In this document: positions 16,642-25,253 of the stretch, piece by piece
Position numbering within the stretch: position 1 is the first letter of the stretch
Layout of the letters: each line of letters starts with the position of its first letter
DNA from: Bacterioplanoides sp. SCSIO 12839
GTDB taxonomy: Bacteria; Pseudomonadota; Gammaproteobacteria; Pseudomonadales; Oceanobacteraceae
DNA length: 64,000 nucleotides
NCBI RefSeq assembly: GCF_024397975.1
Contig: NZ_CP073745.1
Span: 358,501-422,500, forward strand
Reading direction: 5' to 3'
Notes under the pieces: model-generated
Databases searched by the model: none
What the model was told of the DNA's origin: nothing
What the model saw: the letters and a program-made list of their open reading frames with translations, nothing else
Program-made: the position numbers and the translations under genes

Positions 16642-17955
16642 TCAGAGCAACCCCAGCGCCTGAGCTTTAGCGCTTAACTCATCGCGGAATTGTGGATGTG
16701 CTATGCCAATTAAGGCTTTGGCGCGTTGCGGCAAAGACAGCCCTTTCATATCAACACAACCGTATTCGGTAACCACAAACTGAGTGTCCATACGTGGGTC
16801 CGTTACTGCACCCCCTTGTAACTGCGGCACAATTCGGCTGAGTGTTCCTTTTTTCGCGGTGGAATGCAGGGCAATAAACGAGCGGCCGCCGTTTGATGAA
16901 TAAGCGCCACGAACAAAATCCAGTTGACCGCCAGTGCCGGAGAAGGGATGCCCGGCTAATTGCTCGGCGTTAATCTGGCCGGTTAAATCGACTTCAATCG
17001 CCGCATTCACCGACACCATATTACGGTTTTTCTGAATGATATTCGGGTTATTCACCCAGGAAGCCGGGTAACCGACAATCGACGGGTTATCGTCCATAAA
17101 GTCATACATGGCTTTATCACCCAGTGCCAGAGTGAAAACATGTTTGTGTTGCATCCAGTTTTTTAATTTGCCATTCATTACGCCCGCTTTAATTAAATCT
17201 ACCATCGCCGGACTGAACAACTCAGAATGTAATCCTAGGTTTTTGTGCTGGGTTAAAAAACTGAGCACCGCATTCGGCACACCACCCACGCCCATTTGTA
17301 AGGTGTCGCCGTCGTGAATACGACCGACAATTTGTTCGGCAATTAACGCATCGGTACGGCTTGGCGGCTTAGCCGCAATTTCGATGAGAGGTGTATGATT
17401 TTCAACAATGGCGTCTACTTCGGAAATATGTACCGAACACTCGCCAAAAGTGCGCGGCATATTTTCGTTCACCTCAACAATCACACGTTTGGCTTTACGG
17501 ATGACGCTGGCGCCATAATCGGCATTGGTGCCCAGGCTGAAATAACCGTGTTTATCCATTGGCGACACCGTCACCATAAAACAATGCGGCTCAATGGTTT
17601 CGGTTAATAACCGGCCGACCTGATGAAAGGTGGCGGGGACAAATTCGAGCATATTGCGCTGCGGTAACTTTTTTAGTGCGGCGCGGTCATGGCCACTCAT
17701 AAACAGCGGACGTGGTGTCACCTGATCAGCCAGCTCCGGCACTAGTAAGGTGTCGCACAGCGCCTGAGTGCCATGCATATAATAAAGATTGATATGTTCC
17801 AGCTTGCGTTGTGTTAACGCGGTAGCAACCCCCTGCATCAGTGCTGGGGGCATGGCGACACTCATACCCAGAATCAGGTTGTCGTGGCTGTTAAGAAAAC
17901 TGGCCGCCTGTTCGGCTGAGGTGAGCTTTTGATCGTAGAGGCTGGCAATATCCAT
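16642..17955 (-). CDS. Acetyl-CoA hydrolase/transferase family protein
   Basis: A 437-residue class I CoA-transferase. Family members move CoA between acyl-CoAs and free acids (for example acetate with 4-hydroxybutyrate, propionate or succinate). Two Rossmann-like halves are visible: an N-terminal one with LILGMSVAMPPALM and YMHGTQ, and a C-terminal one with MGVGGVPNAVLSFL. GLHSELFSPAMVDL holds the expected catalytic Glu (HSE), and a C-terminal TEYGCVDMKGLSLPQRAKALIGIAHP block is the most conserved family signature. Exact acids cannot be told. The gene is alone, with a large inverted repeat (18012-18056) about 57 bases upstream. Confidence 0.85.
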   Translation of the reverse strand: MDIASLYDQKLTSAEQAASFLNSHDNLILGMSVAMPPALMQGVATALTQRKLEHINLYYMHGTQALCDTLLVPELADQVTPRPLFMSGHDRAALKKLPQRNMLEFVPATFHQVGRLLTETIEPHCFMVTVSPMDKHGYFSLGTNADYGASVIRKAKRVIVEVNENMPRTFGECSVHISEVDAIVENHTPLIEIAAKPPSRTDALIAEQIVGRIHDGDTLQMGVGGVPNAVLSFLTQHKNLGLHSELFSPAMVDLIKAGVMNGKLKNWMQHKHVFTLALGDKAMYDFMDDNPSIVGYPASWVNNPNIIQKNRNMVSVNAAIEVDLTGQINAEQLAGHPFSGTGGQLDFVRGAYSSNGGRSFIALHSTAKKGTLSRIVPQLQGGAVTDPRMDTQFVVTEYGCVDMKGLSLPQRAKALIGIAHPQFRDELSAKAQALGLL

Positions 17956-18011
17956 CTGCGGATTCCCGGTAACTGAGAGAGAAATTAATTAACTCCAGTC
18001 ACTTTAGCAGT

Positions 18012-18056
18012 ACCTCATGTACTGTCCATGAACACTGTGTGACAGTTTCATGAGGT
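18012..18056. promoter_or_regulatory. Long inverted repeat upstream of the CoA-transferase gene
   Basis: Arms ACCTCATGTACTGTC and GACAGTTTCATGAGGT around a 14-base loop, differing only by one inserted/substituted base. It lies in the promoter region of the gene at 16642-17955 and could be an operator or a leader hairpin. Confidence 0.45.
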
Positions 18057-18074
18057 GCATCAAGGGCGGTTCAG

Positions 18075-18107
18075 ATGGCTGACAAATTCAACATTGTTGT
18101 CAGCCAT
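18075..18107. terminator. Perfect 11-bp hairpin downstream of the LysE-type gene
   Basis: ATGGCTGACAA paired with TTGTCAGCCAT around an 11-base loop. There is no T tract, so it may be a weak terminator or a protein site between two leftward genes. Confidence 0.4.
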
Positions 18108-18148
18108 AGGCCTGAGTTATTGCTCAGTGTTAATACCCCTCAGTGCTA

Positions 18149-18775
18149 TTACAGTTTTTGTGCCATCAGCAAAGCAACCACCAATAAGCAAATACCGGTA
18201 AAGCTATCGAGCATCTGCCAGTGTTTCGGTTCACTGAGTTTCGGGCGTAATAATTTGGCCCCGGCGGCAATGGAAAAAAACCATAAAGCGGATGCACAAC
18301 CGGCACCCACAATAAACCAGCCGGGTAAGGTTTGTTGTGCGCCAACACTGCCAATTAATACCACGGTGTCCAGGTATACGTGCGGGTTGAGCAGGCTGAT
18401 CGCCAGCACCTGGCCGACGCTGCGCCACGGGCTGCCTAATTCGACCCCTTCGTTGGTGGTCAGGCTGCCGCCGCCTTGCCAGGCACGGTAAAACGACTGG
18501 CTGCTGAGCCACAATAAAAACACCACGCCCATCAGGGTGATCGCCGGAATCAGATCAGGCATCCATTGCTGAATGGTGCTGATGCTGTAAACGCCAATGG
18601 CAATCAACGAAATATCCAGCGACACACACACGCTGGTAATTACCCAGGGATGTTCACCCCGCAGGCTTTTATTCAGCACCCAGGCGTTCTGGGCACCAAT
18701 CGCCACAATCAAGCCGAGGGTGACTAAAAAGCCGGTGCTGAGAACAGTGATGATTTGGCTGAACTGAGATTCCAC
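18149..18775 (-). CDS. argO: LysE-family amino acid exporter, ArgO-like
   Basis: A 208-residue inner-membrane protein with about six hydrophobic helices. The N-terminal LGLIVAIGAQNAWVLNKSLRGEH is the LysE/ArgO signature (GAQNxxVL), and AISLLNPHVYLDTVVLIGSVG is the second conserved block (NPHVYLDT). Members export basic amino acids such as arginine and lysine. The gene is divergent from an ArgP-like LysR regulator, the same arrangement as lysE/lysG, in which the regulator activates the exporter when basic amino acids accumulate. The symbol is by similarity; true substrates are not shown. Confidence 0.85.
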   Translation of the reverse strand: MESQFSQIITVLSTGFLVTLGLIVAIGAQNAWVLNKSLRGEHPWVITSVCVSLDISLIAIGVYSISTIQQWMPDLIPAITLMGVVFLLWLSSQSFYRAWQGGGSLTTNEGVELGSPWRSVGQVLAISLLNPHVYLDTVVLIGSVGAQQTLPGWFIVGAGCASALWFFSIAAGAKLLRPKLSEPKHWQMLDSFTGICLLVVALLMAQKL

Positions 18776-18885
18776 GACGATGCCTTAGGGTTAGTTTTGA
18801 AGGGTTAGTGCTGAATTGCGTGAACAATAGGGTGAGCGCTATCATTAATCCAACTCATAAATTTAATGGGATATTAGTTAATCTT

Positions 18886-19791
18886 ATGATGGACTATCGC
18901 GCCCTTGAGGCACTGTCGGCGGTGATTGAACATGCCGGTTTTGAAAAAGCCGCTCAGGTGCTCAACATTTCACAATCGGCGGTCAGCCAGCGTATTCGTC
19001 AGCTGGAGTTTAAGCTGGGGCAGCCGGTGCTGTTACGTACATCGCCACCACGGTTAACTGAGCTGGGTCGTAAACTCAGTAACCATCTGCAGCAGGTGAA
19101 ACAATTAGAGCAGGGTTTGCAGGCCAGTGATGAGCCTGCAACGGAGCTGAATATTCGCTTAGCAGTGAATGCCGATTCGATTGATACCTGGCTGGCGCCG
19201 GCATTAGCCGCGTGTGCTGACAGTCAGAGGATGAATTTTGATCTGGTGATTGAAGATCAGCGAGTGGGCCTGAAACGTATGAAAAACGGCGAGGTGATGG
19301 CGTGTATCTGTGAGAGCGCTCAGCCCGTTAATGGCGGCCTGGCTCAGGCGTTAGGCACCTTGCGCTATCGTGCTCTGGCCAGCCCGGAATTTGTTGCGCA
19401 TTATCGCGATGCTGTGACACCCAGCAAGCGCCAATACTCTGATCAGCCTTATCAATGGTTACAGCAGGCACCGTGTTTACGCTTCAGTGGTGATGACCAA
19501 TTGCAGCATCAGTTTTTGAATACCCTGAACTTGCAGGCGCCGCGGCGGATGCAACGGGTGCCATCCAGCGGTGGTTTTGTGCAAATGGCGCTGGCCGGAT
19601 TAGGGTTCGGGATGATTCCTGAGATTCAGGTCAGAGAGTATCTGGCCAGTGGAGAGCTGGTGGATGTTGCACCGGAAACCGTGCTCGATATACCGCTGTA
19701 CTGGCATTATTGGCAAACTGAAAGCGATTACATGGCGCAGTTGCGCCATGCCATTGTTCAGCGGGCGGCTCAGCTGCTATTGCCGCTGTAA
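18886..19791 (+). CDS. argP: LysR-type regulator ArgP/LysG
   Basis: About 301 residues from tandem ATGs at 18886/18889, aligned to the ArgP/LysG start MDYRALEALSAVIEHAGFEKAAQVL. The winged helix-turn-helix occupies residues 1-60 (ISQSAVSQRIRQLE is the recognition helix), followed by a linker and the effector-binding domain (about 90-300). The GGFVQMALAGLGFGMIPE block is typical of ArgP. Family regulators sense arginine/lysine and control the divergently encoded exporter, here at 18149-18775. Its 3' end overlaps the convergent Crp/Fnr gene by 15 bases. Confidence 0.88.
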   Translation: MMDYRALEALSAVIEHAGFEKAAQVLNISQSAVSQRIRQLEFKLGQPVLLRTSPPRLTELGRKLSNHLQQVKQLEQGLQASDEPATELNIRLAVNADSIDTWLAPALAACADSQRMNFDLVIEDQRVGLKRMKNGEVMACICESAQPVNGGLAQALGTLRYRALASPEFVAHYRDAVTPSKRQYSDQPYQWLQQAPCLRFSGDDQLQHQFLNTLNLQAPRRMQRVPSSGGFVQMALAGLGFGMIPEIQVREYLASGELVDVAPETVLDIPLYWHYWQTESDYMAQLRHAIVQRAAQLLLPL

Positions 19792-20517
19792 TGGTGAGCC
19801 GTTATCGGTTAATTCTTTATACGGAGTCACAAAATTATCGTGGATAATATCTTTATGGTCGGCACGCATTTTATCCATGTGTGTCAGGTATACCCGGCCG
19901 TGGATAATATCCAGATAACCCGCCGCTTCTAACTTTTTTAACTCGCGGTTCAGGCTTTGGCGCGCGGTACCCAGCATGCGAGCCAGTTCATCTTGCGATA
20001 AATCCACATAACGTCCTGTCTGATCCTGGCCGGTGTGGGTGTGGTAGCCACGACACAAAATACTGATCAGGCGCTTAGACAACGGCATGGCGCGCGCTTC
20101 GACTAATAATTCGTAGAGGATTCGCACCTGCCGATTAAATTTATGGCACAACTCGTAAGCGTAAGCCGGGTACTCATCAAACAGGTTGGTAAATTCATCG
20201 CCGGGTAACACCCGAACCACACAATCGGTCAGGCACTCCACATTGTAGGCACTGGGCATGCCGTCGAGCATCGCTGTATCGCCAAAAATATCGCCAGGTG
20301 TGAGATTCGATAAAATAATCTCCCGGCCATCTTCGGTGTATGACGAGATTTTAGCTTTGCCCTGAGTAATCCGGTACACCTCACTGACGGTTCTTCCCTG
20401 AAAAATCACGATATCCCCGGCTTTGTAATGACGGGAAGAAGAGAGATGCCAAAGCCTTGCCTGATGTTCGTCATTCATTCCTGAAATCGGATCGTTCACG
20501 TGCAGAAGTGGTTTCAT
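19777..20517 (-). CDS. Crp/Fnr-family transcriptional regulator
   Basis: About 246 residues from the ATG at 20517 (MKPLLHVNDPISGM). The cyclic-nucleotide-binding-type beta-roll (about 25-140) includes HYKAGDIVIFQG, GREIILSNLTPGDIFGDTAMLDG and the long dimerisation helix (about 125-160). The C-terminal winged helix has LSQDELARMLGTARQSLNRELKKLEAAGYLD, the recognition helix being TARQSLNRELKKL. There is no N-terminal Cys cluster as in FNR and the cAMP-contact Arg/Thr pair of CRP is not evident, so the signal is unknown. It is divergent from the DUF1302/DUF1329 pair, with a palindrome between them, suggesting it controls them. Confidence 0.82.
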   Translation of the reverse strand: MKPLLHVNDPISGMNDEHQARLWHLSSSRHYKAGDIVIFQGRTVSEVYRITQGKAKISSYTEDGREIILSNLTPGDIFGDTAMLDGMPSAYNVECLTDCVVRVLPGDEFTNLFDEYPAYAYELCHKFNRQVRILYELLVEARAMPLSKRLISILCRGYHTHTGQDQTGRYVDLSQDELARMLGTARQSLNRELKKLEAAGYLDIIHGRVYLTHMDKMRADHKDIIHDNFVTPYKELTDNGSPLQRQ

Positions 20518-20619
20518 GATTTGGGCTCGCGGGTCAGTGACTGGAGCGGCGCTTATGCTGCTCTGTCGACTATTGATATTCGAATCATAACATGGCCCGA
20601 ATTGATACACCATTTGTCA

Positions 20620-20633
20620 GTCACAAATGTGAC
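20620..20633. promoter_or_regulatory. Crp/Fnr-type palindrome in the divergent promoter region
   Basis: GTCACA-AA-TGTGAC, a 14-bp inverted repeat nested in a wider TGTCA...TGACA pair (20615-20635). It is placed between the Crp/Fnr-like regulator gene and the DUF1302 gene, about 103 and 125 bases from their starts. Confidence 0.5.
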
Positions 20634-20757
20634 AGACGGTGTGCTTTGTTGTTTGCCATGATCGCGACCAAATTTGGTGGCCGTGTTGTCTGGCCGCCAG
20701 CCATAGATCATTTGGTGCACCCGCACCGGCATAAACATAACAAAGCAGGGTGAAAAA

Positions 20758-22659
20758 ATGGCTGTTAAAGCTTTTGCAAAATTGCCGCTGGTTCTGGCCA
20801 TCAGCAGCGCCGCTTCGGTGCAGGCTGTTGAGTTCAATTTCGGCGGTGTCCAGGCTCAATGGGATAACACCGTGAGTTACGGTATCGGCTGGCGTACAGA
20901 AAAGCCGTTGGACGAGCAGGTAACCGAGGGAAATGGCGAAGCACTGGGTCTTCGTGGTGAAGCCTCATCATACAACTTTGATGACGGTACGCTGAACTAC
21001 AAAAAAGGTGACGTCTACACTCACGTCGCTAAGTGGACCACCGAGCTGGAACTGCAATACGACAACTTCGGTGCGTTATTCCGTGGTCGTGCGTATTACG
21101 ACACCGCCATCATGGATGAAACTCCGGAATTCAAAGACTATATCGACGAAACCAAAGAAAAAGCCGGTAAAGACTTTGAGTTATTAGATGCTTACGTCTG
21201 GGGCGATTTTTATCTGGGCGATACTCCGGTGAATGTTCGTGTGGGTCGTCAGGTGATCAGCTGGGGTGAAAGCACCTTTATTCAGGGTGGCATTAACAGC
21301 ATTAACCCGGTGGATGCGTCGGCATTCCGTAAGCCAGGCGCTGAAATTAAAGAAGGTTTATTGCCGGTTGAGATGCTGTATACCTCGATTGGTTTAAGCG
21401 CTGACGTGAGCTTGGAAGCTTTCTATCAGCTGCGCTGGGAAAAAACCAAAGCCGATCCATGTGGTACTTTCTTCTCGACCGCCGATTTTGCCGCGGATGG
21501 TTGTGGCCCGGTTGTATTGAATATTACCGGTGATGAGCGTGATGCGCTGGCCGCTCACGAAGCTACTCAGGTGGGTACACCTGAGAATACCTGGCAGATT
21601 CCGATCGCTCAGCGCTTAAGTGACGAAGAGCCAAAAGACTCAGGCCAGTACGGTGTAGCCATTCGTTGGTACGAAGCAGAAGTGACCGATACCGAGTTTG
21701 GTTTTTATTATATGAATCTCCATAGCCGTTTACCGGTCATTGGTGGTGTGCTGGCTAACCGAGATTTAATTGGTGCGATCTACCAGCAAAGTGACTTATA
21801 CCCTAATCCAAATCCTGTCATTAATGGCAACTTCCCATCGTATCGTATGGAGTTCCCGGAAGATCAGAAAATCATGGGTGCCAGCTTTGCGACCTCGGTG
21901 GAAAGTGGCGCATCGATCTCTGGTGAAGTGAGTTATAAGCCGGATACGCCAGTGCAGTGGAACTCGCTGGAAACTCTGGTAGCAGGCCTGGGTGTTCCAA
22001 CGTCACGTTTGTACCAGCAGCGTCTTGCTGATCATGTTGCTAACGGCGGCGATAAAAGCAACTTCTTTGGTACCGAATTTGAGTCTTATGACCCGCTGGA
22101 TATCTGGCAGGCTCAAATGACTTATATCCAGACCATTGACCGTATTATGGCGGCCGATCGTCTGGCAATTGTTGCCGAAGTGGGTGTTAACTACATTCCC
22201 GATCTGCCAAGTCTGGATGAGGCGCGTTATGGCCGTAACGGTGCCTATGGCTTAGGTGATAACCAGGGTATCTGGACTGCAGAGCAAGGTAATCCGGATA
22301 CCGGTTTAGATAACTGTGTTGAGGGACCGGGTGGCAATGTGACGCCTAAGAACTGTAACGACGAAGGCTATACCGATAAGTGGTCTGGTGGTATTCGTAT
22401 GCGTTCAACTCTGAGCTATAACAATGCCTTTGCTGGCCTGAATGTTTTGCCTCGTTTGTCGGTCGCTTACGATCAGGGTAATGGCCCTGAACCAGGTTCT
22501 CAGTTTATCGACGATCGTTTAACAACAGGACTGGCGGTTGAGTTTGTTTACCAGAACACTCTGTCGGCAGAAATTGCCTACACCAACTTCAGCGGTGGTA
22601 AGTACAACGTGCTGAAAAACCACGACAACATTAACTTATCCGCTAAATATTCTTTCTGA
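20758..22659 (+). CDS. DUF1302 outer-membrane protein
   Basis: A 633-residue outer-membrane protein with a signal peptide (MAVKAFAKLPLVLAISSAASVQA). The mature N-terminus VEFNFGGVQAQWDNTVSYGIGWR is typical of DUF1302 proteins, and the barrel ends in strands such as VEFVYQNTLSAEIAYTNFSGG and NINLSAKYSF with a terminal Phe. The motif VNVRVGRQVISWGESTFIQGGINSINPVDASAFRKPG is a strong family marker (key parts GRQVISWGES and NPVD). Members are nearly always paired with DUF1329, as here 10 bases downstream, and are linked in the literature to lipid or hydrophobic-compound handling; the cargo is unknown. It is likely controlled by the divergent Crp/Fnr regulator. Confidence 0.88.
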   Translation: MAVKAFAKLPLVLAISSAASVQAVEFNFGGVQAQWDNTVSYGIGWRTEKPLDEQVTEGNGEALGLRGEASSYNFDDGTLNYKKGDVYTHVAKWTTELELQYDNFGALFRGRAYYDTAIMDETPEFKDYIDETKEKAGKDFELLDAYVWGDFYLGDTPVNVRVGRQVISWGESTFIQGGINSINPVDASAFRKPGAEIKEGLLPVEMLYTSIGLSADVSLEAFYQLRWEKTKADPCGTFFSTADFAADGCGPVVLNITGDERDALAAHEATQVGTPENTWQIPIAQRLSDEEPKDSGQYGVAIRWYEAEVTDTEFGFYYMNLHSRLPVIGGVLANRDLIGAIYQQSDLYPNPNPVINGNFPSYRMEFPEDQKIMGASFATSVESGASISGEVSYKPDTPVQWNSLETLVAGLGVPTSRLYQQRLADHVANGGDKSNFFGTEFESYDPLDIWQAQMTYIQTIDRIMAADRLAIVAEVGVNYIPDLPSLDEARYGRNGAYGLGDNQGIWTAEQGNPDTGLDNCVEGPGGNVTPKNCNDEGYTDKWSGGIRMRSTLSYNNAFAGLNVLPRLSVAYDQGNGPEPGSQFIDDRLTTGLAVEFVYQNTLSAEIAYTNFSGGKYNVLKNHDNINLSAKYSF

Positions 22660-22669
22660 GGCAGTATCA

Positions 22670-24016
22670 ATGGCTAAATTAAGCACATTTACAAAACTGA
22701 TTGCCGCCGCTTTGGTCAGCCAGAGCGTATTGGCAGCAACACCAGAGCAACTGGGTAACGAACTGACTCCCATTGGTGCTCCCAAAGCCGCTCAGGGTGA
22801 TATTCCTGCCTGGGACGGTGGTTTAACCACAGCGCCAGCAGGTCATAAACTGGGTGCTAACCTGCCGAATCCGTTTGCTGATGAAAAACCTCTGTTTGTC
22901 ATCACCGCAGAAACGGCTGAGCAATACCAAGAGAAATTAAGCGAAGGTCAGCTGGCGATGTTTAAGCGCTACCCTGATTCTTACCGCATTCCGGTATACC
23001 CAACTCACCGTACTGCCGCTTACCCACAAGCGGTTTATGATGCGACCAAAACCAATGCGACCAATGCCCGTTTAACCGAAGGCGGTAATGGCGTTGAAAA
23101 CATGGTTGAAGGTGGCGTGCCATTCCCGTTCCCGGAAAATGGTTTAGAAGCGATCTGGAACCACATCGTACGTTATCGTGGTGGCAGCCTGGTGCGTACT
23201 TCGGTACAGGTAACGCCACAGTCAGATGGTACTTACACCCCGGTTCGTTTCCGTGATGAATATACTTTCCGTCAGAATCTGGAAGGTCTGGACCCAACCA
23301 AAGATAAAAACGTACTGTTCTACTTTAAGCAGGATATTTTATCGCCAGCGCGTTTAGCCGGTAATGTATTGCTGGTACACGAAACACTGGATCAGGTAGA
23401 AGAGCCTCGTCGTGCCTGGGTATACAACGCCGGTCAGCGTCGTGTGCGTCGTGCGCCACAGGTTTCTTACGACGGTCCGGGTACGGCGTCTGATGGTATG
23501 CGTACCACCGATAACTTCGATATGTTTAACGGTGCTCCTGACCGTTATGACTGGAAGTTAGTCGGCAAGCAGGAAATGTACATTCCGTACAACTCTTACA
23601 ATATCAACAGCAGTGAACACAGCTATGACGACGTGGTGAAAGCCGGTCACGTGAATCAGGATCTGGCACGTTATGAACTGCACCGTGTGTGGAAAGTAGA
23701 AGCCACGCTGAAAGAGGGCAAGCGTCACATCTACGCCAAGCGTACCTTCTATATCGACGAAGATACCTGGCAAATTGCCGCAGTGGATCACTTCGATGGT
23801 CGCGGCGAGCTGTGGCGTGTTGCTGAAGCACACAACATGATGTTCTACGATTATGTGGTTCCTTACTTTGCGTTTGAAGCTCTGTATGACCTGAACTCTG
23901 GCCGTTATCTGGTATTGGGTCTGACCAACGAAGAAGAAAACGCTTATGACTTCGGTGTGAAGCGTAGCCACAAGCAATACACACCATCGGCTCTGCGTCG
24001 CTCTGGCCGTCGCTAA
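22670..24016 (+). CDS. DUF1329 LolA/LolB-fold-like exported protein
   Basis: A 448-residue exported protein (signal peptide MAKLSTFTKLIAAALVSQSVLA). The mature N-terminus TPEQLGNELTPIGAPKAAQGDIPAWDGG is the start of the DUF1329 family, and RAWVYNAGQRRVRRAPQVSYD and GKQEMYIPYNSY are internal family blocks. These proteins have a half-barrel fold like the lipoprotein carriers LolA/LolB and are thought to shuttle a hydrophobic ligand together with the DUF1302 barrel. The gene lies 10 bases behind DUF1302 in the same operon and ends at a strong terminator. No MMPL/RND transporter, common in other such clusters, is adjacent. Confidence 0.88.
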   Translation: MAKLSTFTKLIAAALVSQSVLAATPEQLGNELTPIGAPKAAQGDIPAWDGGLTTAPAGHKLGANLPNPFADEKPLFVITAETAEQYQEKLSEGQLAMFKRYPDSYRIPVYPTHRTAAYPQAVYDATKTNATNARLTEGGNGVENMVEGGVPFPFPENGLEAIWNHIVRYRGGSLVRTSVQVTPQSDGTYTPVRFRDEYTFRQNLEGLDPTKDKNVLFYFKQDILSPARLAGNVLLVHETLDQVEEPRRAWVYNAGQRRVRRAPQVSYDGPGTASDGMRTTDNFDMFNGAPDRYDWKLVGKQEMYIPYNSYNINSSEHSYDDVVKAGHVNQDLARYELHRVWKVEATLKEGKRHIYAKRTFYIDEDTWQIAAVDHFDGRGELWRVAEAHNMMFYDYVVPYFAFEALYDLNSGRYLVLGLTNEEENAYDFGVKRSHKQYTPSALRRSGRR

Positions 24017-24045
24017 GCTGGATGAAAAGATTTGACGATCTTTTG

Positions 24046-24071
24046 GCCGCCCTTATGGGCGGCTTTTTTTT
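24046..24071 (+). terminator. Terminator of the DUF1302-DUF1329 operon
   Basis: GCCGCCC-TTAT-GGGCGGC followed by T8, 30 bases after the stop codon. Confidence 0.95.
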
Positions 24072-24167
24072 GCCTGCCGTTTACTCAGGCTTCGTCATAA
24101 ACTTATGATGGCAATGCCTGCAAGCAGGTTCAAAATACGGGTATGACATGGCAAACAGGAGAACACA

Positions 24168-25241
24168 GTGGAATTTGCCTGGTGGAACGATTTATTAGCA
24201 CAGAATTACGATTGGTTCTGGGATGTCAGCATTGCGCTGACCATTACGCTGGCTGCCGGTTTGGCGTGGCGAATTGCCCGAAAGCGCATTTTATTGCTGG
24301 CGGAAAAAACCCGAAACCGCTGGGATGACGTGGTGATTGATGCCATTGGCATTCCCATTAACTGGATTATTTTTGCCATTGGTATGACCTGGGTGGCGGA
24401 TATTTCAGCTCGTCACTTCTCTTCAGAAATTGTCACCAGTATTCCGGTGGTGCGCCAATTATCGCTGATTATTCTGGTGGCCTGGGCCATCTGGCGGTTA
24501 ATTAACCGGGTCGAACATCGTCAGATTGATAAAGGCGCGGATCCAACCACGGTGCAGTTGGTGGGTAAGGTCGCTAAATTAACGGTCACCGTGCTGATTG
24601 TGCTGCCGGTTTTTCAACTGCTGGGCATTTCTATATCCGGCATTCTCGCTTTTGGTGGTGTTGGCGGTTTGATTGTGGGCATGGCCGCAAAAGATCTGCT
24701 GGCTAACTTTTTTGGTTCCATCATTGTTTATCTGGATCGTCCGTTTAAAGTTGGTGACTGGATTCGCTCTCCGGATCGCTCGATTGAAGGTACTGTTGAG
24801 AGTATTGGCTTTCGGGTGACGTTAATTCGTACGTTCGATAAACGCCCTTTGTATGTGCCGAACTCGGTGTTCACTAATATTTCGGTAGAAAACCCATCAC
24901 GCATGTTAAATCGTCGCATCTATGAAACCATTGGCGTGCGTTATCAGGATTCGAAAAAGCTGCCAGCCATTATTAAGGATGTTCAGCAGCACTTGCGTCA
25001 GCATCCGGATATTGATGCTGAGCAAACGCTGATTGTGAACTTCAACAGCTTTGGTGCTTCCAGTCTCGACTTCTTTGTTTATACCTTTACTAAAACCACT
25101 GACTGGATTGAGTATCATGAAGTGAAACAAAAAGTGTTATTGGAAATCCTCGATATTATTCATCAGCACGAAGCTGATTGTGCTTTCCCAACAAGAACCC
25201 TGCAGGTGGAAACATTACCACCTGAACTGTTGGCGAAATAA
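24168..25241 (+). CDS. MscS-family mechanosensitive channel
   Basis: A 357-residue inner-membrane channel starting at GTG 24168, with CAGGAG upstream. Four to five hydrophobic helices lead to the pore-lining helix ILAFGGVGGLIVGMAAKDLLANFFGSI (about residues 158-184), with the Gly/Ala pattern typical of MscS. The beta-domain FKVGDWIRSPDRSIEGTVESIGFRVTLIRTFDKR (key parts VGDW and GTVESIGFR) and the cytoplasmic alpha/beta cage follow. It is closest in length and layout to the YnaI-type channels. It opens on membrane tension to release solutes. The gene lies 12 bases upstream of an M32 carboxypeptidase gene and is probably co-transcribed. Confidence 0.9.
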   Translation: MEFAWWNDLLAQNYDWFWDVSIALTITLAAGLAWRIARKRILLLAEKTRNRWDDVVIDAIGIPINWIIFAIGMTWVADISARHFSSEIVTSIPVVRQLSLIILVAWAIWRLINRVEHRQIDKGADPTTVQLVGKVAKLTVTVLIVLPVFQLLGISISGILAFGGVGGLIVGMAAKDLLANFFGSIIVYLDRPFKVGDWIRSPDRSIEGTVESIGFRVTLIRTFDKRPLYVPNSVFTNISVENPSRMLNRRIYETIGVRYQDSKKLPAIIKDVQQHLRQHPDIDAEQTLIVNFNSFGASSLDFFVYTFTKTTDWIEYHEVKQKVLLEILDIIHQHEADCAFPTRTLQVETLPPELLAK

Positions 25242-25253
25242 GGAATTGATTTA

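Noticed and set aside
18075..18107. Strong terminator after the LysE-type gene
   Set aside because: The stem is perfect but no T tract follows on either strand, so it is listed only as a weak candidate.
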